Origin: Roseomonas gilardii subsp. gilardii
GTDB taxonomy: Bacteria; Pseudomonadota; Alphaproteobacteria; Acetobacterales; Acetobacteraceae
Reading direction: 5' to 3'
Assembly (NCBI RefSeq): GCF_023078375.1
Contig: NZ_CP095555.1
Coordinates: 359,564-423,563 of the forward strand
Length of the DNA stretch: 64,000 nucleotides
Shown: one piece after another, positions 16,618 to 26,359 of the stretch
How positions within the stretch are numbered: the first letter of the stretch is position 1
How the letters are laid out: every line of letters starts with the position of its first letter
Made by a program: the position numbers and the translations under genes
Notes under the pieces: generated by a model
Database searches by the model: none
Told to the model about the DNA's origin: nothing
What the model saw: the letters and a program-made list of their open reading frames with translations, nothing else

Positions 16618-18078
16618 ATGCAGCGCAATGACGCCGTGTTCCTGCGGATCGCGGGCGAGAAGAAGCAGGCCGCCGACGGACGGTGGTTCGAGAGGCGCAA
16701 CCCGGTGACGGGTGAGGTCGCGACGCGCGCCGTGGCCGCGAACGCGGCGGAAGCCAGGGCCGCCGCCGAGGCCGCCGCGAAGGCGCTGCCGGACTGGGCC
16801 GGGACGGGGCCGAATGCCCGCCGCCTCTTGTTGCTGAAATCCGCCGATGCCGTGGCCGCGAAGGCCGGGGACTTCGTCGCGGCGATGATGGAGGAGACCG
16901 GCGCGACGGAAAGCTGGGCGCGCTTCAACGTCATGCTCGCCGCCGGGATGCTGCGTGAGGCGGCGGCCCTGACGACGCAGGTCGCGGGCGAGGTGATCCC
17001 GTCTGACAAGCCCGGCTGCCTCTCCATGGCCATCCGCGAGCCAGCGGGCGTGGTGCTGGGCATCGCGCCCTGGAACGCGCCGGTGATCCTGGCCACGCGC
17101 GCCATCGCCACGCCGCTGGCCTGCGGCAACACCGTGGTGCTGAAGGCTTCCGAGACCTGTCCGCGCACCCATGCGCTGATCGTCGAGGCGCTGGAGGAGG
17201 CGGGGATGCCCGCCGGCACCGTCAACCTCGTCACCAATGCGCCGGAGGATGCCGGGGAGGTGGTCGGCGCGCTGATCGACCATCCCGCGGTGCGGCGCAT
17301 CAACTTCACCGGCTCCACCAAGGTCGGCCGCATCATCGCGGAGCGCGCGGCACGCAACCTGAAGCCCGTCCTGCTCGAACTGGGCGGCAAGGCGCCGCTG
17401 CTGGTACTGGAGGATGCCGATCTGGACGAGGCGGTGAAGGCCGCGGCCTTCGGCGCCTTCTTCAACCAGGGCCAGATCTGCATGTCCACCGAGCGGATCA
17501 TCGTCGTGGAATCCGTGGCCGGGGCCTTCCTGGAGAAGTTCCGCGCCAAGGCCGCGACGCTGGTGGCCGGCGACCCGCGCGAAGGCCGGGCGCCGCTGGG
17601 CGCGGTGGTGGACCGGCGGACGGTCGAGCATGTGCAGGGGCTGGTGCGGGACGCGGTCGCGCAGGGCGCGCGCTGCCTCACCGGTGGCGAGGCCGAGGGC
17701 GTGCTGATGCCGGCCACCGTGGTGGATGGCGTCACCAGCGGCATGAAGCTCTATGCCGAGGAAAGCTTCGGCCCGGTCGTCGCCATCCTGCGCGCGAAGG
17801 ATGAGGAGGACGCCATCCGCCTCGCCAATGACAGCGAATACGGCCTCTCCGCGGCGGTCTTCACGCGGGACACGGCGCGTGGCCTGCGCGTCGCGCGCCG
17901 CATCCGCAGCGGCATCTGCCATGTCAACGGCGCCACGGTGCATGACGAGGCGCAGATGCCCTTCGGCGGCACGGGGGCCTCGGGCTATGGCCGCTTCGGC
18001 GGCAAGGCCGGCATCGCCGAATTCACGGAGCTGCGCTGGATCACCGTCGAGACCCAGCCCGGCCATTTCCCGATCTGA
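16618..18078 (+). CDS. vdh: NAD(P)-dependent aldehyde dehydrogenase, vanillin dehydrogenase type
   Basis: 486 residues, complete ALDH fold. PWNAPVILATRAIATPLACGN, the NAD-binding FTGSTKVGR, the general-base Glu in LLELGGKAPLL, and the catalytic Cys in FNQGQICMSTER are all present; FGPVVAILRAKDEEDAI and MPFGGTGASGYGRFGG close the domain. ICMSTER and the C-terminal segments are typical of vanillin and salicylaldehyde dehydrogenases. In this operon it would oxidise the vanillin or 4-hydroxybenzaldehyde released by the downstream hydratase-lyase to vanillate or 4-hydroxybenzoate. First gene after the MarR palindrome. Confidence 0.9.
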   Translation: MQRNDAVFLRIAGEKKQAADGRWFERRNPVTGEVATRAVAANAAEARAAAEAAAKALPDWAGTGPNARRLLLLKSADAVAAKAGDFVAAMMEETGATESWARFNVMLAAGMLREAAALTTQVAGEVIPSDKPGCLSMAIREPAGVVLGIAPWNAPVILATRAIATPLACGNTVVLKASETCPRTHALIVEALEEAGMPAGTVNLVTNAPEDAGEVVGALIDHPAVRRINFTGSTKVGRIIAERAARNLKPVLLELGGKAPLLVLEDADLDEAVKAAAFGAFFNQGQICMSTERIIVVESVAGAFLEKFRAKAATLVAGDPREGRAPLGAVVDRRTVEHVQGLVRDAVAQGARCLTGGEAEGVLMPATVVDGVTSGMKLYAEESFGPVVAILRAKDEEDAIRLANDSEYGLSAAVFTRDTARGLRVARRIRSGICHVNGATVHDEAQMPFGGTGASGYGRFGGKAGIAEFTELRWITVETQPGHFPI

Positions 18079-18104
18079 CACCTACAACACGGAGGAAGAC
18101 TGCC

Positions 18105-18938
18105 ATGGAACAGCAACAGGACAGCACGGTGGCCTTCGATGTCGAGGACGGCATCGCCTGGGTGCGCTTCAACCGCCCGGAGAAGCGCAACTGCATGAGC
18201 CCGGCGCTGAACCGCCGGATGATGGAGGTTCTCGACGAGCTGGAGTTCCGCGACGATGTCGGCGTCCTGGTCCTGACGGGCGAGGGCACGGCCTGGTCGG
18301 CGGGCATGGACCTGAAGGAGTATTTCCGCGAGACCGAGGCCCAGGGGCTCGGCGCCGTGCGGCGCTCGCAGCGTGAGTCCTATGGCTGGTGGCGCCGCCT
18401 GCGCTGGTACCAGAAGCCGACCATCGCCATGGTCAATGGCTGGTGCTTCGGCGGCGGCTACGGCCCGCTCTTCGCCTGCGACCTCGCCTTCGCCGCCGAC
18501 GAGGCGCAGTTCGCCCTGTCGGAGATCAACTGGGGCATCCTGCCGGGCGGCGGCGCCACCAAGGTCGTGGTGGATCTGCTGTCCTTCCGCGATGCCATGT
18601 ACCATGCCCTGACCGGGGAGCTGATCGACGGGCGCAAGGCCGCCGAATGGAAGCTCGTGAACGAGAGCGTGCCGCTGGCGCAACTGCGCGAGCGCGTCAC
18701 GGAGGTGGCGCGGACCCTGCTGAAGAAGAACCCCGTCGCGCTGAAGGCGACCAAGGACGCCATCCGCCGCGTCTCCGAGATGACCTACGAGAATGCGGAG
18801 GACTATCTCGTCCGCGCCCAGGAAGCGGCCAACTTCCACGACAACACCGGCCGCAAGGAAGGCATCCGGCAGTTCATCGACGAGAAGAGCTACAAGCCCG
18901 GCCTCGGCGCCTATGACAAGAACCGCGGCGAAGCCTGA
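18105..18938 (+). CDS. ech: p-Hydroxycinnamoyl-CoA hydratase/lyase (feruloyl-CoA hydratase-aldolase)
   Basis: 277 residues of the crotonase superfamily. WSAGMDLKEYFRE and NGWCFGGGYGPLFACDLAFA form the oxyanion hole, LSEINWGILPGGG carries the catalytic glutamate, and the ending QFIDEKSYKPGLGAYD is characteristic of HCHL enzymes. The enzyme hydrates feruloyl-CoA and splits the product to vanillin plus acetyl-CoA without beta-oxidation. It lies 26 bp after vdh and 37 bp before the CoA ligase, with ggaggaagac as ribosome site. Among the most secure functional calls in the window. Confidence 0.94.
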   Translation: MEQQQDSTVAFDVEDGIAWVRFNRPEKRNCMSPALNRRMMEVLDELEFRDDVGVLVLTGEGTAWSAGMDLKEYFRETEAQGLGAVRRSQRESYGWWRRLRWYQKPTIAMVNGWCFGGGYGPLFACDLAFAADEAQFALSEINWGILPGGGATKVVVDLLSFRDAMYHALTGELIDGRKAAEWKLVNESVPLAQLRERVTEVARTLLKKNPVALKATKDAIRRVSEMTYENAEDYLVRAQEAANFHDNTGRKEGIRQFIDEKSYKPGLGAYDKNRGEA

Positions 18939-18975
18939 GCAACGGGCCGTCCAGGACATCGAGGGAGACCGATCC

Positions 18976-20475
18976 ATGCCTCTCCGGGCCTCACCGGATC
19001 CGGTGGCGCTGCATGCGCGCCTGCAGCCGGACCGTCCCGCCTGCACCGACCTCGCCACCGGCCGGAGCTGGACCTATGCGGCGCTGCACGAGGCGATCCG
19101 GCGCATGGCCACCGTGCTGGCCACGCAGCTCGGCCTCGCGGCCGGGCAGCGCGTGGCCGTGCTGGCCCGCAACAGCGCCGACCTGGTGATCCTGCAACAG
19201 GCCTGCATGCGGAACGGGCTGGTCTTCGTGCCGCTGAACTGGCGCCTGTCGCGGGCGGAGCTGGAGGTGATCCTCGCCGACTGCCAGCCCTCCCTGCTGG
19301 TGCATGACAGCGAGGAAGGCGCCATCCCCCTGCCGGATGGCCGCCTCCTTCCCCTGGCGGAGCTGGTGGCAAGGGCGGAAGACAGCCCGCCGACGCCACC
19401 GGCCCCTCTCCCGGATGCCGGGGCACCGTCGATCATCCTCTACACCTCCGGCACCTCGGGCCGTCCGAAGGGCGTCATCATCACCGAAGCCAATGCCATG
19501 GCCACGGCGGTGAATTTCGGGGTGCTGGGGCGCGTCAGCCATCGCAGCGTCTTCCTCTGCGACTCCCCGATGTTCCACGTCATCGGCCTGATCACCAGCC
19601 TCCGCGCCCCGATGCTGGCGGGCGGGGCGATGCTGGTCTCGCCCGGCTTCGATCCCGTCGCCACCAATGACCGGCTGGGGGACCCGGCCCTGGGGGCCAC
19701 GCACTACTTCTGTGTCCCGCAGATGGCGAAGCGCCTGCGCGAGCAGGCGAATTTCGACCCCACCCGCTGGCGCTCGCTCACCGCGCTCTTCACCGGCGGC
19801 GCGCCGAACCCCGCTGCGGATGTCCGCTGGTGGCTCGACCAGGGTGTGCCCATGGTCGATGGCTTCGGCATGACCGAGGCCGGCACGGTGCTGGGCATGC
19901 CCATCGAGCCCGGGCTGATCGCCGCGAAGGCCGGTGCGGCCGGGCTGCCTGCCCCCATGATCCAGCTCCGCCTGGTGGACGAGGCCGGGCGGGACGTGGC
20001 GGATGGAGAGGCTGGCGAACTGCTGCTGGCCGGTCCGAGCATCACGCCCGGCTACTGGAACAGGCCGGAGGAGACGCGGCGCGCCTTCACACAGGATGGA
20101 TGGTTCCGCACGGGCGATATCGGCCGCCGTGACGCGGACGGCTACGTCACCCTGGTGGACCGCCGCAAGGACATGTTCATCTCGGGCGGCGAGAACGTCT
20201 ATCCGGCCGAGGTGGAGATCGTGCTCGGCGAGCATCCGGACGTGCAGGATGTCGCGGTGCTCGGCGTGGCGGATGCCACCTGGGGGGAGGTGGGGCGCGC
20301 CTTCATCGTGCCCAGGACGGGACGGGGCGACATTCCCTCGCGGAGCCTGATCGCCCACTGCGAGGCCCGGATCGCCCGCTACAAGATCCCCAAGGAGTTC
20401 ATCATCGTGGAGAGCCTGCCGCGCACGGCCTCGGGGAAGCTGCAGAAGCACGTGCTGCGCCGGGAGGACGGCTGA
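18976..20475 (+). CDS. fcs: Feruloyl-CoA synthetase (4-hydroxycinnamate-CoA ligase)
   Basis: 499 residues of the ANL adenylate-forming family. The P-loop is ILYTSGTSGRPKGV, A5 is VDGFGMTEAG, A7 is GWFRTGDIG, A8 is DRRKDMFISGGENVYPAEVE, and the A10 lysine is in PRTASGKLQKHVL. It activates ferulate or coumarate to the CoA thioester consumed by the adjacent hydratase-lyase. The Fcs assignment depends largely on that neighbour and on the MarR context; the sequence alone gives acyl-CoA ligase. ATG 18976 follows gagggagacc. Confidence 0.88.
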   Translation: MPLRASPDPVALHARLQPDRPACTDLATGRSWTYAALHEAIRRMATVLATQLGLAAGQRVAVLARNSADLVILQQACMRNGLVFVPLNWRLSRAELEVILADCQPSLLVHDSEEGAIPLPDGRLLPLAELVARAEDSPPTPPAPLPDAGAPSIILYTSGTSGRPKGVIITEANAMATAVNFGVLGRVSHRSVFLCDSPMFHVIGLITSLRAPMLAGGAMLVSPGFDPVATNDRLGDPALGATHYFCVPQMAKRLREQANFDPTRWRSLTALFTGGAPNPAADVRWWLDQGVPMVDGFGMTEAGTVLGMPIEPGLIAAKAGAAGLPAPMIQLRLVDEAGRDVADGEAGELLLAGPSITPGYWNRPEETRRAFTQDGWFRTGDIGRRDADGYVTLVDRRKDMFISGGENVYPAEVEIVLGEHPDVQDVAVLGVADATWGEVGRAFIVPRTGRGDIPSRSLIAHCEARIARYKIPKEFIIVESLPRTASGKLQKHVLRREDG

Positions 20476-20488
20476 TGGGAAGGCTGCC

Positions 20489-22129
20489 GTGACCGATCCC
20501 GCCGCCACCCTGGCGCTCCTGCTGGATCAGGTCATCGACGGCGCCACCGCGCGCCCCGATGCGGAGACCACGGCCGCGATCCTGGAGGAAGCCCGGAGCT
20601 TCGCCGAGGCGCGGCTGGCACCACTGGCCTCCGTGGCCGACCGGGAGGGTTGCCGCCTGGAGGATGGGCGGGTCCGCACCGCGCCGGGCCATGCGGCAGC
20701 CTGGGCGGAATTCGCCGGGGCGGGCTGGGCCGGGCTGACCGCCGCCGAGGATGCGGGCGGGCAGGGGCTCCCCCTGGCCCTGGCAACGGCGGTGCAGGAG
20801 GTCTTCGACGCCGCGAACCCGGGTTTCGGCATGCTGGCCCTCAACGCCCGCTGCGCGATCCGCCTGCTGGAGCGGCATGGCGACCCGGGGATGCGGGAGA
20901 CCTGGCTGCCGGCGCTCGCCGCCGGTCGCTGGGGCGCGACGATCTGCATCTCGGAAGCCCAGGCGGGCTCCGATGTCGGGCGCATCCGCACGCGGGCGGT
21001 GGATCAGGGCGACGGCACCTGGCGCCTGAGCGGGGAGAAATGCTGGATCTCCTATGGCCACCACGATCTGGTGGAGCGGATCGGGCATTTCGTGCTGGCC
21101 CGCATGCCAGGGGCGCCGGCCGGCACGCGGGGCCTCTCGCTCTTCCTCGTTCCCGACCGGCTGGAAGGCGGCGGGCGCAACGGCGTGGAGGTCCTGCGGA
21201 TCGAGGAGAAGCTCGGCCTGCACGGCTCGCCCACCTGTTCCCTGGCCTTCGAGGAGGCACGGGCCTGGCCGGTCGGCCCGGCGGGGCGCGGGCTGCCCAC
21301 GCTCTTCGCGATGATCCAGGCGATGCGCCTGGGCGTGGCGGCCCAGGGCGCGGCGGTGGCACAGGCGGCCGCGGCCCTGGCCGAAACCTATGCGCGCGAG
21401 CGTTTCCAGGGTGGTGACCCCGCCCTGCCGCCGGTGCCGATCACGCGCCACGCGGAAACGCGCCGGCTGCTGCTGGACATGCGGGTGCGGGCGGAAGGCG
21501 CGAGGCTTCTCGCCCTCCAGGCCGCTTCCTGGCTGGACGCGGGCGATGCCGGGGATGCGGAGGCGGCCGCCCGGGCCGCCATGCTCCTGCCGCTGGCGAA
21601 GAGCCTGGGGGCCGAGGCGGGCTTCGCCAATGCCGATGCCGCGATCCAGGTGCTGGGCGGCGCCGGCTATGTGCGGGAATGGCCGGCGGAGCGCCTGTTG
21701 CGGGACAGCCGGGTCTTCTCGATCTACGAGGGGACGACCGCCATCCAGGCACAGGACCTGCTGCACCGGCGGGTCCTGGCGGAAGGGGGCCTGTTCGTGC
21801 TGCGCGATCTGCTGGCACGGCTGGAACCTTCGGCCACGCTCTCCTCGCCTGTCCTGGAGATGGCGGCGGCGCTGGCGGAAGCGCCGGCCAGGCGGCGCGA
21901 GGCCGCGGCCCTGCCCTTCCTGCGCCTGCTGGGCCTGGCCTGCCTGGATGGACTGCTCCACCGCGCCGGCCGGCGGGCCGCTCCGCTGGCCGGTCGCTAT
22001 CAGGCCCTCGCCGGGTTCCATGCCGCCATGGCACCGGAACAGGCCACCCTGCTGGCCGCCCAGTGCCGGCGGGACGACCTCGATGCCGCCTTCGATCTCG
22101 CCTTCCCGGAGGCGGAGCTTCCGCCATGA
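20489..22129 (+). CDS. Acyl-CoA dehydrogenase of the hydroxycinnamate operon
   Basis: 546 residues from a GTG at 20489 preceded by gggaagg. N-terminal helical, middle beta and C-terminal helical domains are clear: ICISEAQAGSDVGRIRTRA (FAD/substrate segment), QVLGGAGYVREWPAERLLRDSRVFSIYEGTTAIQAQDLLHRRVL (acyl-CoA dehydrogenase C-terminal signature, shown by its first and last residues). The long C-terminal extension (about residues 430-546) is as in the larger acyl-CoA dehydrogenases. Ferulate clusters of pseudomonads carry an acd gene beside fcs and ech, where it may take side-chain-reduced (dihydro) phenylpropanoyl-CoA back into the pathway. 13 bp after fcs. Confidence 0.88.
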   Translation: MTDPAATLALLLDQVIDGATARPDAETTAAILEEARSFAEARLAPLASVADREGCRLEDGRVRTAPGHAAAWAEFAGAGWAGLTAAEDAGGQGLPLALATAVQEVFDAANPGFGMLALNARCAIRLLERHGDPGMRETWLPALAAGRWGATICISEAQAGSDVGRIRTRAVDQGDGTWRLSGEKCWISYGHHDLVERIGHFVLARMPGAPAGTRGLSLFLVPDRLEGGGRNGVEVLRIEEKLGLHGSPTCSLAFEEARAWPVGPAGRGLPTLFAMIQAMRLGVAAQGAAVAQAAAALAETYARERFQGGDPALPPVPITRHAETRRLLLDMRVRAEGARLLALQAASWLDAGDAGDAEAAARAAMLLPLAKSLGAEAGFANADAAIQVLGGAGYVREWPAERLLRDSRVFSIYEGTTAIQAQDLLHRRVLAEGGLFVLRDLLARLEPSATLSSPVLEMAAALAEAPARRREAAALPFLRLLGLACLDGLLHRAGRRAAPLAGRYQALAGFHAAMAPEQATLLAAQCRRDDLDAAFDLAFPEAELPP

Positions 22130-22222
22130 CGCGAAAGACACCCGTCCGGCTCTCCATCCCTTAGGCTTGGCAGCGAAATGAGCGGGGGATATGGTCGGCT
22201 TCATTGAGGGCAGCGTATAGGG

Positions 22223-22235
22223 CGCAACCATTGCG
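22223..22235. repeat. Short inverted repeat before the GGDEF/EAL gene
   Basis: CGCAA-CCA-TTGCG is a perfect 5-bp-arm palindrome inside the 123-bp gap between the acyl-CoA dehydrogenase and the c-di-GMP gene. It ends 17 bp before the GTG start, so a protein bound here would interfere with transcription or initiation. Short enough to be chance. Confidence 0.3.
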
Positions 22236-22252
22236 GGATCTTTCATCTGCGC

Positions 22253-25026
22253 GTGCCAGTTGCGCCTAGGAGGGAGCGGGATCCGTCCAGGCTCCTGACA
22301 GCCTGTGGCATCGCGCTCGCCGTCCTGCTGGTCGTTGCCACCCTCGTCCTGACAAAGGACCTGCGGACCCGTGCCATCAAGGCCGGCACGGAGGAACTGG
22401 CACGGACGGCCCTGATGCTGGCCGACCAGTCGGAACGGATCTTCCAGTCCCTGGATCTGGTGGAGATCGGGCTGATCGAGCAGATCCGTGCCCGCCCCGG
22501 CACCGCGACGCCCGAGGGGATGGCGCGGCTGAGGGATTCCGTGGAACTGCATAAGGCATTGCGCGAACAGGCTGGCCGCCTGCCACAAGTCGAGACGATC
22601 GCCCTGTTCGATCATAAGGCGCGGCCGCTGAACTCCTCGCGGCTCTTTCCGGTTCCCGATGTCAGCTTCGCCGACCGCCACTATTTCCAGGAACTGTTGC
22701 GGCCGGACGGGCCGGACAGCCTGATCAGCGATCCGGTGCTGAGCCGGAGCACCGGGAACTGGACCATCTACGAGGCCCGGCGCCTGAAAGGCCCGGAAGG
22801 GCAGTTCCTGGGCTTCATCATGGGCGCCATCCGCCTGAGTTCCTTCGAGGCCTTCTACCGCAATGTCACGAGCCATGCGGACGAGGCGATCACGCTGATC
22901 CGCCGCGACGGCATGCTGCTGGCGCGCCACCCTCTCGTCGCCGAACCGCATCCGAGGGATTTCGGGAGCGCCCTGGCAGGGCTGATCCTGCCGGCCCCGG
23001 GGCAGGCGGCCGTGTTCCGGCTGAGGAGCGCGCTGGACGGCCGTGACCGCGTCTTCGCGGCGCGCGTCCTGGAGCATTTTCCGATCATCCTCGCGGCGAG
23101 CACCACCGAGACAGCGATGCTGGAGGGCTGGCGGCGTCAGGCGGCCGCCCTGGGAGTCGGCGCGCTGCTGCTGGAGCTGGGCATGGCCGGGCTCGTCCTC
23201 CTGGGGCGCCGCCAGATGCGGGCGCATGTCCTGCTCGCCAGGGCGGAGGCCGCGGAGGCGAAAGCCGCCCACGAGGCGGTGGAGGCGCAACTGGCCCTGG
23301 CGCGGGAGCGGGAAGCGGCCGAACGCGCCCTGCGGCTACAGGATCTGCGCTTCCGCACCGCCCTGGAGAACATGGTCCAGGGTCTCTGCATGGTGGACGA
23401 TGCCTGGACGGTACAGGTGATGAATCCCCGTCTCCTCGCCATGCTGCGCCTGCCGCCGGACGAGCCCGTGCTGGGCCAGCCGCTGCGGTGGATCGCGCGC
23501 CGCAGCCTCCTGCGGGGTGGGCTCCGCGGCCGGGACATCGGATCGCTGGCGTCCTGGCTGCGGGCGAGGCGCCGCGGCGGCCTGCCGCCGGAGGAGCAGT
23601 CCTCCTTCACCTGGGTGCTCGCCGATGGCCGTGCCCTGTCCGTCCTTCTCCGCAGCATGGCCGATGGCGGCTGGATGGCCAGCCTGGAGGATGTGACGGA
23701 GCGCCGGCAGACGGAGGCCCGCATCATTCACATGGCGCGCCACGATCCACTGACCGGACTGCCCAACCGCGCGCTGTTCGGCGAAAGGCTGCGGGAGGCG
23801 GTGGCGGCGGGGCGGGGATGCACCCTGTTCTGCCTCGACCTGGACGGCTTCAAGGAGGTCAACGACACGCTGGGCCATCCGGCCGGTGACGCGCTGCTCC
23901 GGATCGTCGCGGAACGGCTGCGGCACCTGTTGCGCGATACCGATACCGTGGCCCGTCTCGGAGGGGACGAGTTCGCCGTGCTGCTGACCGATGCGCGGCA
24001 TGGCGAGGCAGCCATCCCGCTCGCGGAGACGATCATCGCGGCGCTCGGCCATCCCTACGACATCGGCGGCCGGCAGGCGACGATCGGTGCCAGCCTGGGC
24101 ATCGCCACGCTCGTACCGGGGGATACCGGCGATGAGGACATGCTACTGCGCCGCGCGGACCTTGCCCTTTACCATGCCAAGGGTGCTGGCCGGCGCTGCC
24201 ACCGCCTCTTCGTTCCAGCGATGGAGACAGCGATCCAGCTTCGCCGGCAACTGGAGGCCGATCTTCGGCACGCTCTGCGCGGCGGAGAATTTTTGCTTTA
24301 CTATCAACCTGTTTTCAGAATTCATTCAGGCGAGTTGACAGGTTTCGAAGCACTTTTGCGCTGGCACCATCCGATCCGTGGCTTGGTCATGCCGGGGGAT
24401 TTCATCCCCTTCGCGGAGGAGAGTGGCCTGATCGTCCCTATCGGCGCCTGGGCCTTGCGGGAGGCATGCCGGGAAGCGGCGGGGTGGCCGGGCGGGCTCA
24501 AGGTGGCGGTTAACCTGTCGGCCGCGCAATTCGGCCAGGGGCGGGACCTCGTGACGCAGGTCCGGGCCGCCCTGGCCCAGTCCGGATTGCCTTCCACCCG
24601 GTTGGAACTGGAAGTGACCGAGAGCGCGCTGCTCGCCGATACGGCGGAGACGCTCGCGATCCTGCAGGAGTTGCGCGCCCTGGGGATCGGTATCGCCCTG
24701 GATGATTTCGGCACGGGCTATTCCTCTCTCAGCTACTTACGGAACTTTCCTTTCACCAAGGTTAAGATCGACCAATCCTTCGTGCGGGACATGGGGCAGC
24801 ACCCGGACAGCGCCGCCATCGTCCATGCCGTGGTCGGACTGGGCAGGAGCCTGGGGATGCTGACCCAGGCCGAAGGCATCGAGACGGAGGAGCAGCGCCG
24901 GCTGCTGCTGTCCGAAGCCTGCGACGAGGGGCAGGGCTATCTCTTCAGTCCCCCCGCCCGGCCGCGGAGATCCTCGGCATGCTGGATGGCCTGGCCCGGA
25001 AGCAGGGCAGCGAGGAGGCGGCGTGA
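22253..25026 (+). CDS. Membrane sensor with PDC-like, PAS, GGDEF and EAL domains; frame broken at 24950-24955
   Basis: About 924 residues when repaired. Two membrane helices (about 16-37 and 297-320) bracket a periplasmic PDC/CACHE-like sensor containing PVPDVSFADRHYFQELL and GFIMGAIRLSSFEAFY. A coiled segment and a PAS domain (LENMVQGLCMVDDAWTVQVMNPR) follow. The GGDEF domain has an intact RLGGDEFAVLL active site, and the EAL domain has FEALLRWHHP and IALDDFGTGYSSLSYL. It could both make and break c-di-GMP. One C missing from the C6 run at 24950-24955 diverts the last about 25 residues; the repaired frame ends LDGLARKQGSEEAA at 25026, whereas the frame as read runs on to 25132. GTG start. 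Confidence 0.88.
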
Positions 25027-25168
25027 CTGGCCCGCGACCAGTTCCGGGGGGCGTCGCAACGCACCGGAACGGCCCAGGGAGCCTGGAGCCAGGACGATGA
25101 TTCCAACGAGTCCGGCCCCGCCGCGGTATTAGCATCATCATGACATGTCAGATGGCTGCCGTCTGGCC

Positions 25169-26203
25169 TCACGGAAGGGCAGCCACCTTTCCGCCCGCCG
25201 GCAGCAAAGGGATGGGCTGCGCGGAATCGATCACGACCATCGCCCGTCCAGCCAGTGGAGAAGGGCTGCGATCGGGCAGGAGCAACGCCCGGAAGCGGAT
25301 ATCCTCCACCGCTGCCCGCTCGTAGTCGCGGTCGATCACGCCATGCCGGTCGAAGAAGCGGTTCAGCACCGCAGGAATGCGCACGCAGCCCTGGCTGGCG
25401 GGCCGTCCCAGCCGTTGCTCCAGGCGGTCCGGATCGGTGGCATGCATCTCCAGCCGGATGTCGCCCCGCTCGCGATCGGCACGCCAGCCCTTCTCGGCCG
25501 ATTGCCAGCCGAAATCCCAGACCCGCATCCCCTTCACGCCATAGCCGCGGATATGGTTCTCGTTGAAAGTGCCCTGTGCGCGAAAGCCCAGGATCGCATC
25601 CGTGTTGAGGAACACCCCGACCGGCGTGATGTAGTGGTCGAAACGCTCGGTCTCCCCGGTGGAAACGCGGGCACGGCCGATCACGGCCCAGGGCGCGTCG
25701 GGCCGGGCCGCCACCAGCCACAGGACCTGCACGCGGGGGTTCCGGTCCACGACCACGACCAGTTGCGGCCGGTCGATGACGAGCTTGCCGCTGGCGGCCA
25801 CCACGGCGGCAGCGCGTTGCGGCATCAGCGCCTCGCCCGGTGCCGCGGTGGTCAGCCGTGACGGCACCTCGCGGGCGAAATCCGCCCTGAGCCGCGCGAT
25901 CTCGGCCTCGGTGGCCGCAGCGGACAGGGGCGGGTCCTCCGGCGGGACGGCAGGGGCCGGCATCTCCGGCAGCGGCACGGGAAAGGTGGCCGGGCCGGTT
26001 CCGTGCGGCATCTGGAGGGAAGAGTCCGGAGGGGCCAATCCCGGCAAGGCCGGCGGCGTGGCCGCGACGAGGGCTCCCGACGGCTGCGCCACGGATGGTG
26101 TGCAGCCCGCCAGGGCGATCGCCAGCGCCCATCCGAGCCTGGGGAAGCCTGAGGAGCCGAAGCGGGGTTTGGGGGCGGGGAAGTGACGCGACGAAATGGC
26201 CAT
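25169..26203 (-). CDS. L,D-transpeptidase (YkuD domain) lipoprotein
   Basis: 344 residues from ATG 26203 (a GTG at 26257 would add 18). The leader WALAIALAGC is a lipobox, so the protein is probably anchored to a membrane facing the periplasm. A Pro/Ala-rich linker (to about residue 95) precedes the catalytic domain. The YkuD signature is LEMHATDPDRLEQRLGRPAS followed by QGCVRIP, with His, Ser, Cys and Arg all in place. Such enzymes make 3-3 peptidoglycan cross-links or attach proteins to the wall. Convergent with the GGDEF/EAL gene. Confidence 0.88.
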   Translation of the reverse strand: MAISSRHFPAPKPRFGSSGFPRLGWALAIALAGCTPSVAQPSGALVAATPPALPGLAPPDSSLQMPHGTGPATFPVPLPEMPAPAVPPEDPPLSAAATEAEIARLRADFAREVPSRLTTAAPGEALMPQRAAAVVAASGKLVIDRPQLVVVVDRNPRVQVLWLVAARPDAPWAVIGRARVSTGETERFDHYITPVGVFLNTDAILGFRAQGTFNENHIRGYGVKGMRVWDFGWQSAEKGWRADRERGDIRLEMHATDPDRLEQRLGRPASQGCVRIPAVLNRFFDRHGVIDRDYERAAVEDIRFRALLLPDRSPSPLAGRAMVVIDSAQPIPLLPAGGKVAALP

Positions 26204-26359
26204 CGACACTCGCTTGGCCGCCCGTGTCGCGGGCTGGCTTGTTGGAATGGGTTTCACCCTAACATCGGAACTCCGGATTCCAGGGCCGCGTCACATGGAA
26301 GTTGAACACGCTGTGATCCGGCGGCCACAACACGGCGCGAGGTCCTGGCCGGACAGGGG

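Noticed and set aside
20402-23290. 962-codon minus-strand open frame
   Set aside because: It spans the ends and starts of three plus-strand genes with firm domain evidence. Its composition is shadow-like, with no domain or sensible start.
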